Source of the DNA: Ottelia alismoides | Lineage: Eukaryota; Streptophyta; Magnoliopsida; Alismatales; Hydrocharitaceae | Reading direction: 5' to 3' | NCBI GenBank assembly: GCA_037367405.1 | Contig: JAZKJV010002627.1 | Span: 124,001-188,000, forward strand | Length of the DNA: 64,000 nucleotides | Shown: positions 1 to 12,090 of the stretch, one piece after another | Numbering within the stretch: the stretch's first letter is position 1 | Layout: each line of letters begins with the position of its first letter | Position numbers and translations under genes: made by a program | The notes under the pieces: model-generated | Seen by the model: the letters and a program-made list of their open reading frames with translations, nothing else | What the model was told of the DNA's origin: nothing | The model's database searches: none

Positions 1-2734
1 GAGAAAATTTAGAAACAGAAGCTATATTTTTAGATTTTTTAAGAATTTTTAATATATTTATGAAGATTTTAGGGGTTTTGCAATTTTTATTGGTTTTCTT
101 TTATATTTTTTAGTGATTTTTGGTCTGAAGGTAAAAGATGCAAAAACACATGAAATATAATTTTTTGGGAATTTTTCAAAAATGTTTTCTAATTTTTATG
201 TATTTTCTAGTGAAAACAGGGATGAAAATGCAAAGTTTTGATTTTTTACAAATAATAAAAAGTTCAAAAAATGTAAAATAAAAATATGGCATTAAAGCAC
301 ATTATGACAGGAAACTAGGCCTATTTTTTAAGATTTTTTAGAGATTTGTAGATGCATTAAATGAATACTAGAAACAAAAAGAAAATGCAACCTGGCAGGG
401 GTATTTGTGTAAATATATAAAAGTCTAGGGGCCTAAGTGTAAATTCATCAAAAATACATAACTGAATAAAAATATTTTAAGACCAATCACAAATAACCAA
501 AAACCCCAGAGGTATCCCAGCAAAATTTCCAAATTCTCGTGTAATGGACACGTGCCTAGTAGGGAGCTGATTACAATTTATAAAAACATGGGGGCCTTAC
601 TTCAAAATTACCAAAAAATTATAACTGATTTAAAAAGTTCATGGATTGGATACAAATAACAAAGCATCCGAGGGCCCCGTCTCAAAATAGCCAAGCCTAC
701 GTGCGCAGGCACGTGAGCTGAGCTAGCGAGGGGCTAAACGCAAATAACGAAACATTGGGGAAAGTTCACAAATATTAAAAAAATATATTAAAGGAAGAGG
801 GAAGTTTAAATATTAATATCGATATACAAAATTACTTGGGGTGAATATGGCAAAATACCTAAAGCACTATGCAATCCAACGGCGGTCGATCCTTGAATTA
901 GACACATGGCGACGCAGGAGACAATGCCACTTCGGCTTGAACCACTGCGATTAGATCTGGCTGACGGTGATGGGCAACCAAGATAGGACGGTGGCTGAAT
1001 GGCTGGAAGAACTAAGGGAAATCCGAGGGCCCGAAGAGGCTCAATAAGAACACATGAAGAACTCATGCATAGCGAGTTTGGAACCGCCGATACACGAGTA
1101 TCCGGGCACCTGGAAGCTCTCCGACCAGTCCTTGAAGCTCCTGAAGCTACGCCGCACCTCCTAAGTGCCTCAAAGGGGTCCAAAGACCATCGAATGCCCT
1201 CAGGCGCTCGCGGGTGCTCTGGCTAACCTGGGGGAGATGCGCTTCGATCCTCAGCACACATGAAAGAGAAGGAAAACGGGCAAAAAGGGGTTCAAAACTC
1301 AAAAGAAGAGGAGGTGGAGTTTATGTACAAGATGGTCAGGGTGGCTCAAAGATCGAAGGACAACGATCTGATCAGTTATTCACAACCCAAGAAAAGACTT
1401 GGGCGTGAATCACCAATATACGAGGTGAAAAAAATGTAGAAGGGCTCGACATGAGAGGATGCAAGGCGTGGCCTCCAAAATTCGAAGAAATTAAGGAAAA
1501 ATGCAGTCTGACACGCTATAGGAGCTAGGGCCAGAGAGTTGATCGCGGGTCACCTCCCTAAGCCACCTGGTTGGTCCACGTGGACCAACTAGGAAAAAGC
1601 ATCCTGGAAAAGATTAAAAATTCAATAAAAAAAGTAATCGATTTTATTAATTTTAGGTTATAAAATAAAAAATATTTAATATTTTCTAAACTATTTTATT
1701 CTGATTTTTATTTTTTTAGAGGTATAAAATTACAAATTACCTTTTAGGGGCTATATATAGGTATATTGGTCTATGTATTTAAATGTTTTCTTTTTTTGTA
1801 TATTTAATTTTATTATTCTGGTTTATTATTTTATATATTTACAATTAATTTTATATACTTAAATATGTTTTTATTTTATTTTTTTGATGTATTTATACAA
1901 TTAAATAACTGAAGTATTAATTGTATAGGTATATTTATTGGTATTATACCTATGTATTTTATACAAGTATTTTATTTTTGTGTTTTCTTTATTTTTTTAT
2001 TCCTGTTTTAAAATACACATATATTATAAATAATATTTAAAATATTATAAAAATATAAAATAATAAAAAATGAATAATAAATAAAATGAATATTTTTATA
2101 AGTACAAGTATACAATAGGGGTCCAAAACAAAACTTTCACACCGTAACTCCAAAAAATATGAAACCACCTTCATTAAATAGCTTATTAAAAGCTATATAC
2201 AATTAAAGTGTGATTTTGATACATTTCGAGTTTTTATTTGAGAGATACAGGTCTGGGAAGTTGGAATTTTGGAATCTTATTTAGATCATAACTTTTTATC
2301 TATACATTATTTTTGTATGAAATCAATTTTGTACTTTTCTATATTTAATTATCTACAACTTTCATGTTCAAAGTTTATTTATTTGAAGTATAAAAAGTGG
2401 AACTAAAAATAGGTCCCAAAAATGGAATGAATTAAATAAAAGGGAATTTTATGTTTTGGCCCTTATCTCCCCCTACTTAATTCCTTGTCGACCTAGTCAT
2501 CGAGATGCCTAGGTCTCGAGGTTTAGGTCATAAAATATTTGCAATATTTTATTCTTTTTCTTTTCTTTTCTTTTCTTTATTCTACAATTTTGGCTTTAAA
2601 AACCACATTTTATACAATATTTACAACATAATGCATGAATGATAAAATGCCTAAGTTAAGACTATTTACACGCATTTACTAGGGTTTTTAAGGCCAAAAT
2701 GATAGAATAAAGATGATGAAACGGAGACTCATCA
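1..2734 (-). repeat. LTR-B fragment, right end of a minus-strand LTR element
   Basis: AT-rich non-coding sequence that matches the LTR at 59455-62571 in the same orientation, including the GC-richer stretch near 900-1560, the TTTTC run near 2551-2582, and the block reading CTTATCTCCCCCTACTT with CTTGTCGACCTAGTCATCG near 2462-2502. It ends at 2734 with GACTCATCA, the reverse of the LTR 5' terminus. The next base resumes an RNase H reading frame of another element, so this is the 5' LTR end of a minus-strand element inserted into element A. The rest of that element lies left of the window. Short reading frames at 806-1408 fall in the GC-richer part and resemble no protein I know. Confidence 0.85.
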
Positions 2735-3297
2735 CCAAGGCCTGTCTTTTGAGATGGATCTTATTGATCTAAGAATTTAATTTGGAGATCAAGGATAAAC
2801 TTGGAATAAAGAATGATGCTGCTGATCACCTTTCGCGAATTGAGTAAATTGATTATTCTGATACTGGACCAATTAAAGAGACTTTTCTAGACGAGTCAAT
2901 TTGCGTTACTGACTCAGTCTCATGGTACTGCAACATAGTGAACTATCTTGTCTCCAAGAAAGTTCCCCTAGGTTGGACAAAGAGCAGAATTGACTGACTG
3001 AAGTCGGATTCAAGAAAATACCATTGGGACGATCTTTGCCTTTTCTATGAAGGGCTGTATTGCGTTTGGAGAAGATGCATTCCTCAAGAGGAATACCGGA
3101 GTGTCCTCACACACTTTCATTTACTTGAGGGGTGAGGACACCATTCGGGAAAGAGAACCGCGCACAAGGTACTCCAATGTGGATTTTACTGGCAGACCTT
3201 TTTTCGAGATGCCAATGATTTTGTACGATAATGCCCGATTTGTCAAAGAATGGAAGGGATTGTTGGATATAGAGATAAAATGCCGATGCAACCAGTG
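2735..3297 (+). pseudogene. RNase H end and integrase N-terminal (HHCC) remnant of element A
   Basis: Reading through stops, the frame starts in the sequence following the RNase H catalytic core and includes an ADHLSR box near 2827-2844, which marks the end of gypsy RNase H. A linker follows (matching the host element's linker at 36640-36800, for example NYLVSKKVP), and then the zinc-binding region of integrase to about 3280. Stops occur near 2846 (TAA) and near 2995, and the frame shifts between 3100 and 3250. The corresponding frame in H carries the same words, which supports the assignment. The gene is dead. The start is set by the insertion boundary and is not a start codon. Confidence 0.75.
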
Positions 3298-3302
3298 ATT
3301 GT

Positions 3303-4210
3303 ATGTATATTTTCAATGCATGGGGAATCGATTTTGTGGGTCCTTTTCCAAGTAGCCATGGATTTGAGTACGTCTTGTTGGCGGTTGATTATTTGTCAAG
3401 ATGGGTGGAGGCTATCCCAACCCGAGCCGCATATAGCAAAATCGTATGTAAGTTTATCAGGGATCATATCATCACAAAGTTTGAGATCCCAAAGGTTTTG
3501 ATTTCAGATGGGGGTAGCTACTTTGTGAATAGAGAAATGAGATCATTTGTTAAGGAATGTAAATTCGAGCATATAATAGCAAATCCATATCACCCACAAT
3601 CTAATGGCATGGCAGAGGTTTCTAACAGAGAGGTGAAGGGTATTCTTTAGAAGTTGGTTCGTCCAGATTGGAAGAACTGGTCTCAACTTTTGGACCAGAT
3701 TTTGTAGGCCTATAGGACAGCCTACAAGACTCCACTGGATACTTCACCTTTTAGGATGATCTATGGTAAGCCATGCCATCTACCCGCCGAGCTAATTCAC
3801 AAATCAGAATGGGAGATAAAAAAGCTTAATTAGAGTTATCACCTTGGAAACTATGCCAGGACTTTAATCTGAATGAGCTAATTGAAATCCGAAGTCGGGC
3901 ATATGACAATAGTGTGATCTTTAAGGACAAGGTCAAGAGATGGCATGACAAACACATTAGGCATAAAACCTTTGTCCCTGGGTAGAAAGTGTGGTTGTTC
4001 AATGCCCGGTTGAAGATTTTTCACGGGAAACTCACATCAAAATGGACAGGTCCCTACATTGTCATCAATGTGCATACCAATGGAAGTGTAGATATTGTCG
4101 AACTCAAAGATGGTGTACAACCGTTCTCAGTGAATGGGAAATTGCTGAAGCTATATGTAGAATCATCTAAAGAGCAGACAACCCAAGTTGAGGTCATCTA
4201 CTTCATGTAG
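3303..4210 (+). pseudogene. Integrase catalytic core and C-terminal domain of element A
   Basis: The 115-codon open stretch at 3303-3650 holds a retroviral-type integrase core with all three catalytic residues in D,D(35)E spacing: Asp in GIDFVGPFP (near 3330), Asp in LISDGGSYF (near 3507) and Glu in GMAEVSNRE (near 3615). A TAG at about 3648 and another near 3705 interrupt it. After a degraded linker with the PYG-type box RMIYGKPCHLP near 3750, the C-terminal chromatin- or DNA-binding part runs at 3989-4210 (LTSKWTGPY). The enzyme would have joined cDNA ends to host DNA. Compared with the host element's integrase, this copy keeps the catalytic Glu that H has lost. Confidence 0.88.
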
Positions 4211-4343
4211 AGCGAACATATTGAGGACTCATCAGATCACCCTACATGAAGAAAACCAATCAGACACAAAATGTATAGATAATCTTTATTCTTACCCACC
4301 CTTCCAGCCGACCCCCATTAGTCTCCTTGTACATCTTCTTCCT

Positions 4344-4710
4344 CTACCTAAGCTAAGGCCTAAGTATAGGGGGGGGGGACCGATGCCTTATATACATACC
4401 ATTCTCCCCAACTCATGATTGCCTCATTTCCACCCTTCTTCTACACTGAGGCTGACCAGAGCCAAGTATAGGGGGAACCGATGCTCATCTATATATACTC
4501 TCCTCATTCACACAACCCGACCGCATCATTTTCGCTCTTCTTCTATACTTAGACTATTCACAACCTAAGTATAGGGGGGCATGCCGTTCTATCTTCTTCT
4601 TTTTCACTCTCTTACACTTAGCCCGAGCGATGTCTTCTCTATGCATCCTGTGCTCTGAGGACACAACACTCACTAAGTATGGGGGGGGTGTATATATACT
4701 GTGTATATAT
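4344..4710 (+). repeat. Hairpin array of element A (four hairpins plus TATATA palindrome)
   Basis: Four stem-loops lie in tandem about 100 nt apart. H1 4344-4378 ends in a run of 10 G. H2 is at 4441-4475. H3 at 4543-4579 has perfect arms CTATACTTAG and CTAAGTATAG. H4 at 4609-4688 has a long imperfect stem beginning CTTACACTTAGCCCGAG and closing with CTAAGTAT plus eight G. H4 is followed by TATATATACT-GTGTATATAT at 4691-4710. The same order occurs in five other elements of the window. The right arm plus G run resembles the polypurine tract at 6009-6023. No function is known to me. Confidence 0.9.
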
Positions 4711-6008
4711 TTTACCCATATCTCATACTTTCGCGTAAGTCTATATGTATTTACGGGGTGGGTAACTAACTTGAGAAAACAAAAACAAAAACAAACAAAA
4801 AACAAATAAACTAGAGAAGTTTTGCTGCTAACACTGACTGTGTCCAACCCAAAAATTTTTGGAAAAAATGTCTTCTTATTCATTTTTGCATAAAAAACCT
4901 TTTTAAAAAAAATCATGAAAGTCAAAAAAATTTTTGTCTGCATTTCACACACCTGTACTTCATCCATCATTACATTCATTGCATTTATGAAAACCCCTTG
5001 GGTTCTGAACTGAGTTATGAGCAGAAACCGAGAATGGTTTGGACTTTGACCTTAATTCACCTAAGTTTTAGAGGAACTTCACCAAGAAATAGGATTTTTG
5101 AAACTTCAGGTTTTTGGCTTAATTCTTTGAGTTCCACATGATAATGTGCAGCATTTGACTCTTAGTGTATAACCTGATCTCTTCATTTTGGGTACGACTC
5201 TGGAATAGGGAATTAATTTGTACTTTCGCAATATGCACTTAGCTCAACTCAGACGAAGTGTTGGAAGACTGTGTGAGTTTCTTTTCTGGTTGCGTAGACA
5301 TCTAAAGACCGGAGTACGGGTTGAAATAAAGCTTCAGAAAAGGAATGGACGGTTGGGCACAATTTTTTCTAAGACTCCAAAAATATATGGAAAAAAAAGA
5401 TTCCATATCCATAGGGGCACAACAAAATCCAAGCAGAGCTACCAAAAATCCAAATACAAAAAAGCCACTACCAAATAAACATTTGACCAAAAGGTCCAAG
5501 CTTCAAGAAAATCTGCAGATCTTGGTGGAGACTTGGCTAAATTGGCCATCTTCACAAGGAGAGGTGACTACACTAGCCACCCTCCAGTTCTTTTATCCTT
5601 CCTCTAACTTCTCCCTCCATTCGATTGTGAACACAACGCGACAAACCTTAGAAGGAAATACCTGACTCCCCGAGGACGAGTTACAAGAGAGGAGGTTTGC
5701 ATGGCAGTATGGCATTCTGGATGGGAAGAGCTAAAACCTTTCACACACCTGAGTCGATTGTTCAATGTTCATGGGGTATGCTTTGGGAAGAGGATTAATC
5801 TAAGATGACTTCTGAGCGGAAACTGTAACAATGATGTGTAGAACTTGAAAGCTGTTGATTTTAAAATTCTAAGTCTCGCAGAAGTTCCGCCAAACTAATA
5901 ATCCAAAGGTTAGGTCTAGTTCCATTTTTACCTTCTGCTCATGGTCTTTGAATTCAATCTCATTTCACCTCATTGCATTTCCTTTGATACTCAGGGACGA
6001 GCATGGTT
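4711..6008 (+). other. 3' untranslated internal region of element A
   Basis: There is no credible coding sequence here. The stretch aligns with the equivalent part of N1 (18831-20080) and N2 (24451-25740, inverted). It contains the box AGGTTTTTGGCTTAATTC followed by TTTGAG at 5108-5131, and the paired boxes GGCTAAATTGGCCATC (5535-5550) and GACTACACTAGCCACC (about 5566-5581), both found in the other elements. Small open frames at 5218-5478 and 5345-5665 have no counterpart reading frame in the copies and are treated as chance. Confidence 0.8.
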
Positions 6009-6023
6009 TAAGTATAGGGGGTC
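6009..6023 (+). other. Polypurine tract of element A
   Basis: TTTAAGTATAGGGGG lies directly before the 3' LTR start at 6024. In LTR elements this is where plus-strand DNA synthesis is primed. It equals the right arm plus G run of the upstream hairpins. Confidence 0.85.
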
Positions 6024-9000
6024 ACGAATCTCAGATTCATCACTCTAAAAGTCACGAATTAAGCTCAAATCCCTAAAATTCTGGGAATTTCTTCATTTAT
6101 TTTGCATAATTAGCATTCATGCATGTTTTGATAAGAATTGCATTTTATAACTCATTATTGCACAAAATAAGAAGCCAAAAATCCCAACCCAAATGATCTG
6201 TAAAATAGCTTAACTTCCCTGATTTTTAACTAATTCATGCTAATTAACATGAAACCACCTTCATTGTGTACATATCACTGACAAGAATAAATGAAAAATA
6301 CAAAAAAATCACTAACCTAAATAAGTGGACCAAAAACCCAAACCCTAGTTATAGGATTTCCGGAATAAAACCTCGATATCTTCCTCATCCAGTGTCCGAT
6401 TTGATCCTACTCACTTTTGAATAACGTACATTCAATTACCTTCAAAACAAGACCAAGTTCAAGTTAATCGGAGCTCATATGTGAAAGTTGGGTTTTGGGC
6501 CTCTTTTGTACATTTTGTATTTTAGCGGTTTTTGACCTATTATTTTATGTACATAATTAACCTATTTTATTTTATTTCCTTTTTATTTATTTTCTTGTAT
6601 AAAAGTTTTATTAAAATTCATAAAAATCCAAATCCAAAATGAGCTTGAAATCAAAGAAACTAACTAAGTCTGAGTTTTCACTAACTATCTGTATAAATAT
6701 TATCTTTTTCATATTTTATTTTATTTATTCTTTTTCTTACTTAATAAAAATCCCAAAAAATTAGATTAATGTGTAAATATTTATCTTTGATTTTATCATA
6801 TTTTTACGGATTTTTTTGTTTAAAATGACAAAAAATTAGAAAAATCCAAAAATCAAGGTATTCTACGTACATGGGATACCCCAAAAATAACACTTTACAC
6901 AACTGATCAGTTTTGGTTTTAATGTCTTCATGAAACTTGTAGATCTCATCGAGATGAGCAAATTTCGTGAAGAAAATTTTTCGATTCGAGATTATTTGCT
7001 ATTTATTACGGATTTTTCTTTGTATTTATTTTTCAATTTTTATGGGGATGACATGTGGCAGCCCCTGGAACCACCATGTGTCACCCATTTTCGGTATATA
7101 TATTAGTTTTCATTAAAAAATTAAAAAAATAAAAAAAATAAAAGACCCACCACATGGCATCTCTAGGATCGTCCGATCTCGGTCATTGGAAGGCCCAGAG
7201 ATCGCCGCCTTCCTCCCGCTCTTTTGGCTAATCAAGAGGCAGCGCCACCCCTGCGATTTCCGCCGCCCTCCACCCGCAAATCTCGTCCCTCGCCGTCCCC
7301 CGTCTCCATCCGCGAATCCCAGCCGCCTTCGCCGCCCTCTGATCTCCTTCCTCTTCAGCCTTCATCAAATCTCAATCACCGATCTTGCCACTCTCGTCAA
7401 ATCCCTCTCTCGAAATCCCCATTTGCTTCCATCTACGGCACCACCTAGCTCTCTTATTTAACCCATCGCACCACACTGTCCCCAACATCCGCCGCTACGC
7501 AACATCGAGAAGCATCTTTCATCAGAGGTGGTGACAGCACCTTCAGGTCTGCTAATCTTCGAGGTCTGTTCTAGCTACGGCCTCCTAGGTCCATCGAGTC
7601 GTACACCCAGATACACTAAGCCCTCTACTGATCATCTTTTCCACCTCCTCTTCTGCTCCATCACAATTGCTCCATCCTTCTTCTTTGCCCTTCTCCTCTT
7701 CTTCGATCTTGCTCCGGTGACCACCACTAAGCCAACTATTCGCATCCCCGGATACGCCTTTGATTTCACCGCCCCTGGACTTCATTGCCTCCACACTCGT
7801 CTTCATCATCGGTCCCTCTGTCTCTCGCTCTTATAATCATCAGCGCCACCGCCTTCATCGACCTTAGCCATCGAGTCAAGCATCCTCGAGGAGCTCGCTC
7901 TTAGTTGGTCGTCGAGCCATCACCTTCGACATCAACCTCCAGAAGCATCGCTCTCCATCCCCTTCGTCCAGGAGCCCACCGTCATCAACATCCACTATGC
8001 CTCGGCCATCCGCAACAGCTGGTCGTGTGTCAACCGGCCCACTCGCCTTCGACCTCGGCTGCAACCTCGCAAGCCATCCTCGCCCGCTCCATGTCCACTC
8101 CGTTCAGCCGTGTTGATGAGTGAAAGCCCAACCTCCTCCACACGCGAGACAGTACTCGACGTCCAGGCACGTGAGCGAGCGCCTCCCTAAAGGAGAAATT
8201 GTAGGGGCACCCTCACTGATTCTTCTAATTTCCTACAACTCTAGCCACAAGGGGCACATGCCACACACGTGTCACCCCTGGACATCTTGCAAGAAGACCC
8301 TCCAAGTTTTCTTATTCACAAATGCCGCCTAGCTGACCAAGGGGCACGTGCTTGGCATGTGACCTCTTGAATATTTGCAGAAAGACCCCTAGGGGTATAG
8401 GTATTTACGCTTCAACCCTCGTGCTGCATTTCATTTTATTTATTGTAATTGCAGACATACCCCCGAGTTCTCCTTTTATTTTGAACCTCTTTATCGCATC
8501 ATTTTATTATTTAAAAATTAGCATGATGTTCTTCAACTTATTCTTGACACTGTGGCATATGCTAGATATTTATGTGGTACGTGGTTAATTAATAATTAAT
8601 ATTCTTGTGATACATTGCATATTTTGCCCATCTTATGCTTAGAAATTCATTAGTAATTAACCACAGCTCTGAAAATTGCCGAAAACTCGCGGATCAGAGA
8701 ATTACTTGTATTTAACATCGTGCCCAAAAAGATTTGCATTTGCATGCATGATCTGCCTTATAAAAATAAATTTACATATTTCAAACTTAAATTTTTAATA
8801 GTATTAAATCTCGTATTTTTGAGGTTTAGGATTTTTTTGAGATCCATCACCTAGTGATAGATCTTATATAATTTTATTTCTTGAAAATCATTAAATTTAA
8901 TATTTATTATAACTAAATATTGAAATTCACTTTGTTTCATTTATAAATTCATAAAATATTTATCTTGCATCCAAAAATTCCAAAAAAATTACATTGCATT

Positions 9001-9370
9001 CATTTCATCATATGTCAGCCAATTTTCATATTTTTCGGACATCGTTTGATTAATCTTTACATTTTAGTCCCAAAAATAGGCCACATTTGCATTTTGCATT
9101 CCAAATTACATTAAAAATTCCAAAAAATACCACCTTAAAAACCATGCACGAACTTTGATAGACAAATTTCTAAGTTGTTCCCTTGCCTCCTTGAGTTTGA
9201 CCTTGGGACTTGCCCAAGTAAAATAAACAAAAACCACACGATTGAAAATCGAATAATTTTTTTGTGGTTATTTCTTGACCGATTCTGATTGCCCGACAAT
9301 GACACTTTCAACAATAATTTAAACGCTCGATAATTCCCCATAATTAACTAAGGGGGATCCGGTCTCATCA
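6024..9370 (+). repeat. 3' LTR of element A (LTR-A family, 3347 bp)
   Basis: The LTR begins TCACGAATC (a decayed TGATGAATC) and ends GGTCTCATCA. It aligns along its length with the LTRs of N1 and N2: the block AGTTGGGTTTTGGGCCTC near 6486, the G-box palindrome at 7048-7085 (here CATGTG instead of CACGTG), a GC-rich island at 7186-8130, and the terminal block CTTGGGACTTGCCCAAGTAAAATAAAC near 9204. The island explains several long but meaningless open frames (7186-8123). The 3' terminus aligns with the N1 LTR end (GACTCGTCA at 14204). Confidence 0.85.
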
Positions 9371-9830
9371 ATCCCGTCCATCAGGGCAAGACTAGTTGGG
9401 TTCACAGTAGGGTTAGAGACCCGCCCACTAGTTTTACGGAGACAAACATTAGCAGTACCAACACCAGCAGTTCCAGCCTCACTATCTGTCTCCACCACAG
9501 TTCCAAAACCAAAGACAAGGCCATCCACAACATCAGTCTATGTATTTTCCTCATCCTAACCAGCAATAGATTGCATATCATGGACAATATCCTCCTCCTC
9601 CTCATTATCAGAATCCATATGGTTACCAACAACCTCTGTACTATTAGTCTCAGCAGTCAATGAGCAACCTGAGTCCTCTTCAGTCAACCCAGCATTAGAT
9701 CCACTTACATTGCTCATGAAGAACATGGAAGAACTGACTCAGTGGATCGACGACCTGACCACCACCAAGACACGAATTCCAGCACCGGTCGAACAAACCC
9801 CAACAACTTCAGACGCAAGGAGCATGTAGC
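9371..9830 (+). pseudogene. Gag C-terminal fragment of host element H
   Basis: The frame read from 9372 is rich in Gln, Pro and Tyr, with words such as GQYPPPPHYQNPYGYQQP at about 9574-9627, typical of the linker region of plant gypsy Gag. It is broken by several TAG codons sitting where CAG (Gln) is expected, including near 9390, 9408, 9450, 9573 and 9639. A second frame near 9690-9828 (LLMKNMEELTQWIDDL) suggests a frameshift and may form a helix. The fragment is cut on the left by element A and on the right by N2. It continues at 33454 after N2, the five bases GTAGC being duplicated at 9826-9830 and 33454-33458. Confidence 0.78.
9826..9830. other. Target-site duplication GTAGC, left copy (element N2)
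   Basis: GTAGC stands next to the N2 terminus TTACG at 9831 and recurs at 33454-33458 beyond the other terminus. Removing N2 with one copy joins two parts of the host gag. Five bases is the usual length for Ty3/gypsy insertion. Confidence 0.9.
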
Positions 9831-10847
9831 TTACGTTTATGAGATTGCACTAGCTAAAAATGTGTCATGAATTATCGTGCGTTAAAATTATTTGTCGTTT
9901 CGTTGTAGGCAGGCAATCGGAATTCGTCAAGAAATAACCACACAAAAATTTAGTCAAGTTTTAATCACGTGGTTTTATGTTTATTTTACTTGGGCAAGTC
10001 TCAAGGTCGAACACAAGGAGGCAAAGAAACAACCTATAATTATGTCTATCAAAGTTCGTGCGTTGTTTTCGAGGCGGTCTTTTTTTGTAATTTTTAATGC
10101 AATTAGGGATGTAAAATGCAACTTTGGCCTATTTTAGGGATTACAATGTAAATGTCGATCAAACGATGTCCGAAAAATACGAAACTTGGCCTAGATGATA
10201 ATTATGATAAATAGAATGCAGTATAATGTTTTTGGAATTTTTAGATGCAAGAAGAATTTTTTATGATTTATAAGCAAACAAACTGAATTTCAATATTTAA
10301 TTATAATAAGTAATAAACCTAATTATTTTCAAGGAATAAAATTATCCAAGATCCATCACTAGGTGATCGATCTTAGAAAAATCCTAAACCTCGAAAATAT
10401 GAGATTTAATACCTATTAAAAATCAAATATTGAATTATGCAAAATGATTTTTACAGGGAAAACTATGCATGCAAATGCGATTCTTTTTAGGCAAAATGTT
10501 AAACACAATTAATTCAACAATCCATTTTTTCGGGAATTTTTAGAGCAAGGGTTAATTAATTATAAAAATCAGAGCACAAAATGGGCAAAGTGTAAAATTT
10601 TCCATAAAAATATTAATTATTAATTAACCATTGATCACAAAAATGTCCACAATATGTCAAGATGTAAAGAATTAAATGCGGAATAATATGCTACTTTTGG
10701 ATAATAGAAATATGCAATGCAGTAGTTCAAAATTGAGAGGGAATACAAGGGTATTTCTGCAAAATAAATAATAAAATAAAAAAGAAAAAGGACGACCTAG
10801 GTGTAATTACCGATAAAGCCCAAGGAGTTTCTGCAAAATAACCAGAA

Positions 10848-10959
10848 GGTCACGTGCTTCGCAAGTGACCTCTGGTTGAGGGGCTCTTGTGCGATTAGGG
10901 GGATTTTTGGGAGGGTTTCTTGCAATTGTTCGACGTGGTCACGTGCCCTGCACGTGACC
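10848..10959. promoter_or_regulatory. Two G-box inverted repeats in the N2 LTR
   Basis: Arms GGTCACGTGC and GCAAGTGACC around 3 nt lie at 10848-10870. The perfect arms GGTCACGTGC and GCACGTGACC around CCT lie at 10937-10959. The CACGTG core is the G-box bound by plant bZIP and bHLH factors (known for the motif). A role in LTR transcription is inferred only. Confidence 0.6.
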
Positions 10960-11008
10960 CGTGGGTTGCTGACATTCTCCCCTGACGCGCGTGCCCTACA
11001 CATGCATG

Positions 11009-11013
11009 GGGAG
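11009..11013. other. Target-site duplication GGGAG, left copy (element N1)
   Basis: GGGAG precedes N1 and recurs at 22367-22371. The uninterrupted site is visible in the N2 5' LTR as GGGGAGCCTCGGGCCTC near 31695. Confidence 0.92.
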
Positions 11014-12050
11014 TGATGAATCTTAGATTCATCGCTCTAAATCTCATTTATTAAGCTCAAATCCCTCAAAATCATCAACACTTTTGCATTTATTCTACAT
11101 AATTAGCATTCATGCATGTGTCAATAAGAATTGCATTTTAGCACTAATTTCTGTACAAAATAAGAAGCCAAAAAAGTCTCAGCCAAAATTGACCTGTAAA
11201 TAGCCTAACTTCCCAGTTTTTTAACTCATTCATGCTAACTCCGAATAACCCAAAACCACCTTCACTGTGTACATATCACTCACAAGAATAAATGAAAAAT
11301 TCTAAAAAATAATTAACCCAAATAAATGGACCAACAACCCAAACCCTAGTTTCAGGATTTCCGAACTAAAAACCTCATATCTTCCTCATCTAGTGTCCGT
11401 TTTAATCTACTCACTTTTGAACTAATGTACATTCATCTACCTTCAAAAAAAGACCAAGTTCAAGTGAATCGAAGCTCATATGTGAAAGTTGGGTTTTGGG
11501 CCTCTTTTGTACATTTTGTATTTTAGCGGATTTTGACCTATTATTTTATTTCCATATTAACCTATTTTAATTTGATTCTTTTTCGTTTGTCTTCTTTGAT
11601 AAAAGTCTTATTAAAATATGTAAAAATCCAAATCCAAATTGAGCTTAAAATCAAAGAAACAAATTAAGTCCGAGTCTTCACTAACCAACTGTATAAAATT
11701 GGTCTTTTTCATGTTTTATTTTATTTCTTCTCTTTCTTGATTAATAAAAATCCAAAAAAATTAGATTAAGATGTCTTTATTTATCTTTGTTTTTTCCATA
11801 TTTTTTCCGGATTTTTATCTGGTTTAAAAATGACATAAAAATTATAAAACCCAAAAATCAAGGTATTCTATGTACATGGGATATCCCAAAAATATTACTT
11901 TTTGCATTTGATCGACTTTGGTTTTGATGTCTTCATAAAAGTTGTACATCTCATCGAGACAAGAAATTTTCGTAAAGAAACTTTTTCGATCCGAGGAGGT
12001 TTGCTATTTATTTTGTATTTTTTAAGAGAATTATTTGCGGATTTCTGTGG

Positions 12051-12090
12051 TGCTGACACGTGGCAGCTCCTGGAGACGTCACGTGTCAAC
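12051..12090. promoter_or_regulatory. G-box palindrome in the N1 5' LTR
   Basis: GCTGACACGTGGC and GTCACGTGTCAAC face each other around TCCTGGAG. The same palindrome lies at 21130-21168 (3' LTR), 7048-7085 (element A) and 23366-23399 (N2). ACACGTGGC is a G-box/ABRE-type sequence, and regulation by it is inferred. Confidence 0.6.

Larger units (their letters stand above)
2735..9370 (+). mobile_element. Element A: 3' part of an autonomous Athila-like Ty3/gypsy element
   Basis: This is the right-hand part of a plus-strand element: end of RNase H, integrase, hairpin array, 3' UTR, polypurine tract and a complete LTR-A. Its left part (5' LTR, gag, PR, RT) is outside the window, beyond the minus-strand LTR-B element at 1-2734. 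The LTR ends at 9370 and is followed at once by a gag reading frame of host element H with no primer-binding site, so it is a 3' LTR. The element therefore appears to be inserted in H's gag, and a target duplication such as ATCCC (9371-9375) should recur at its left end. Lineage is judged from the integrase and from LTR-A shared with N1 and N2. Confidence 0.8.
9831..11013 (-). repeat. 3' LTR of N2, distal part (left of N1)
   Basis: Read on the minus strand, this is the last 1.2 kb of an LTR-A. It matches 30516-31690 of the N2 5' LTR, including the block with AATAACCACACAAAAA near 9933 and the G-box inverted repeats at 10848-10870 and 10937-10959. The terminus at 9831 reads TTACG against TGACG in the 5' LTR. 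The open frame at 9892-10137 lies in this LTR and is not a gene. Confidence 0.88.

Noticed and set aside
9301..9370. Reading this stretch as part of host gag
   Set aside because: It aligns with the terminal part of LTR-A (ends at 14204 and 30516), so gag begins only at 9371.
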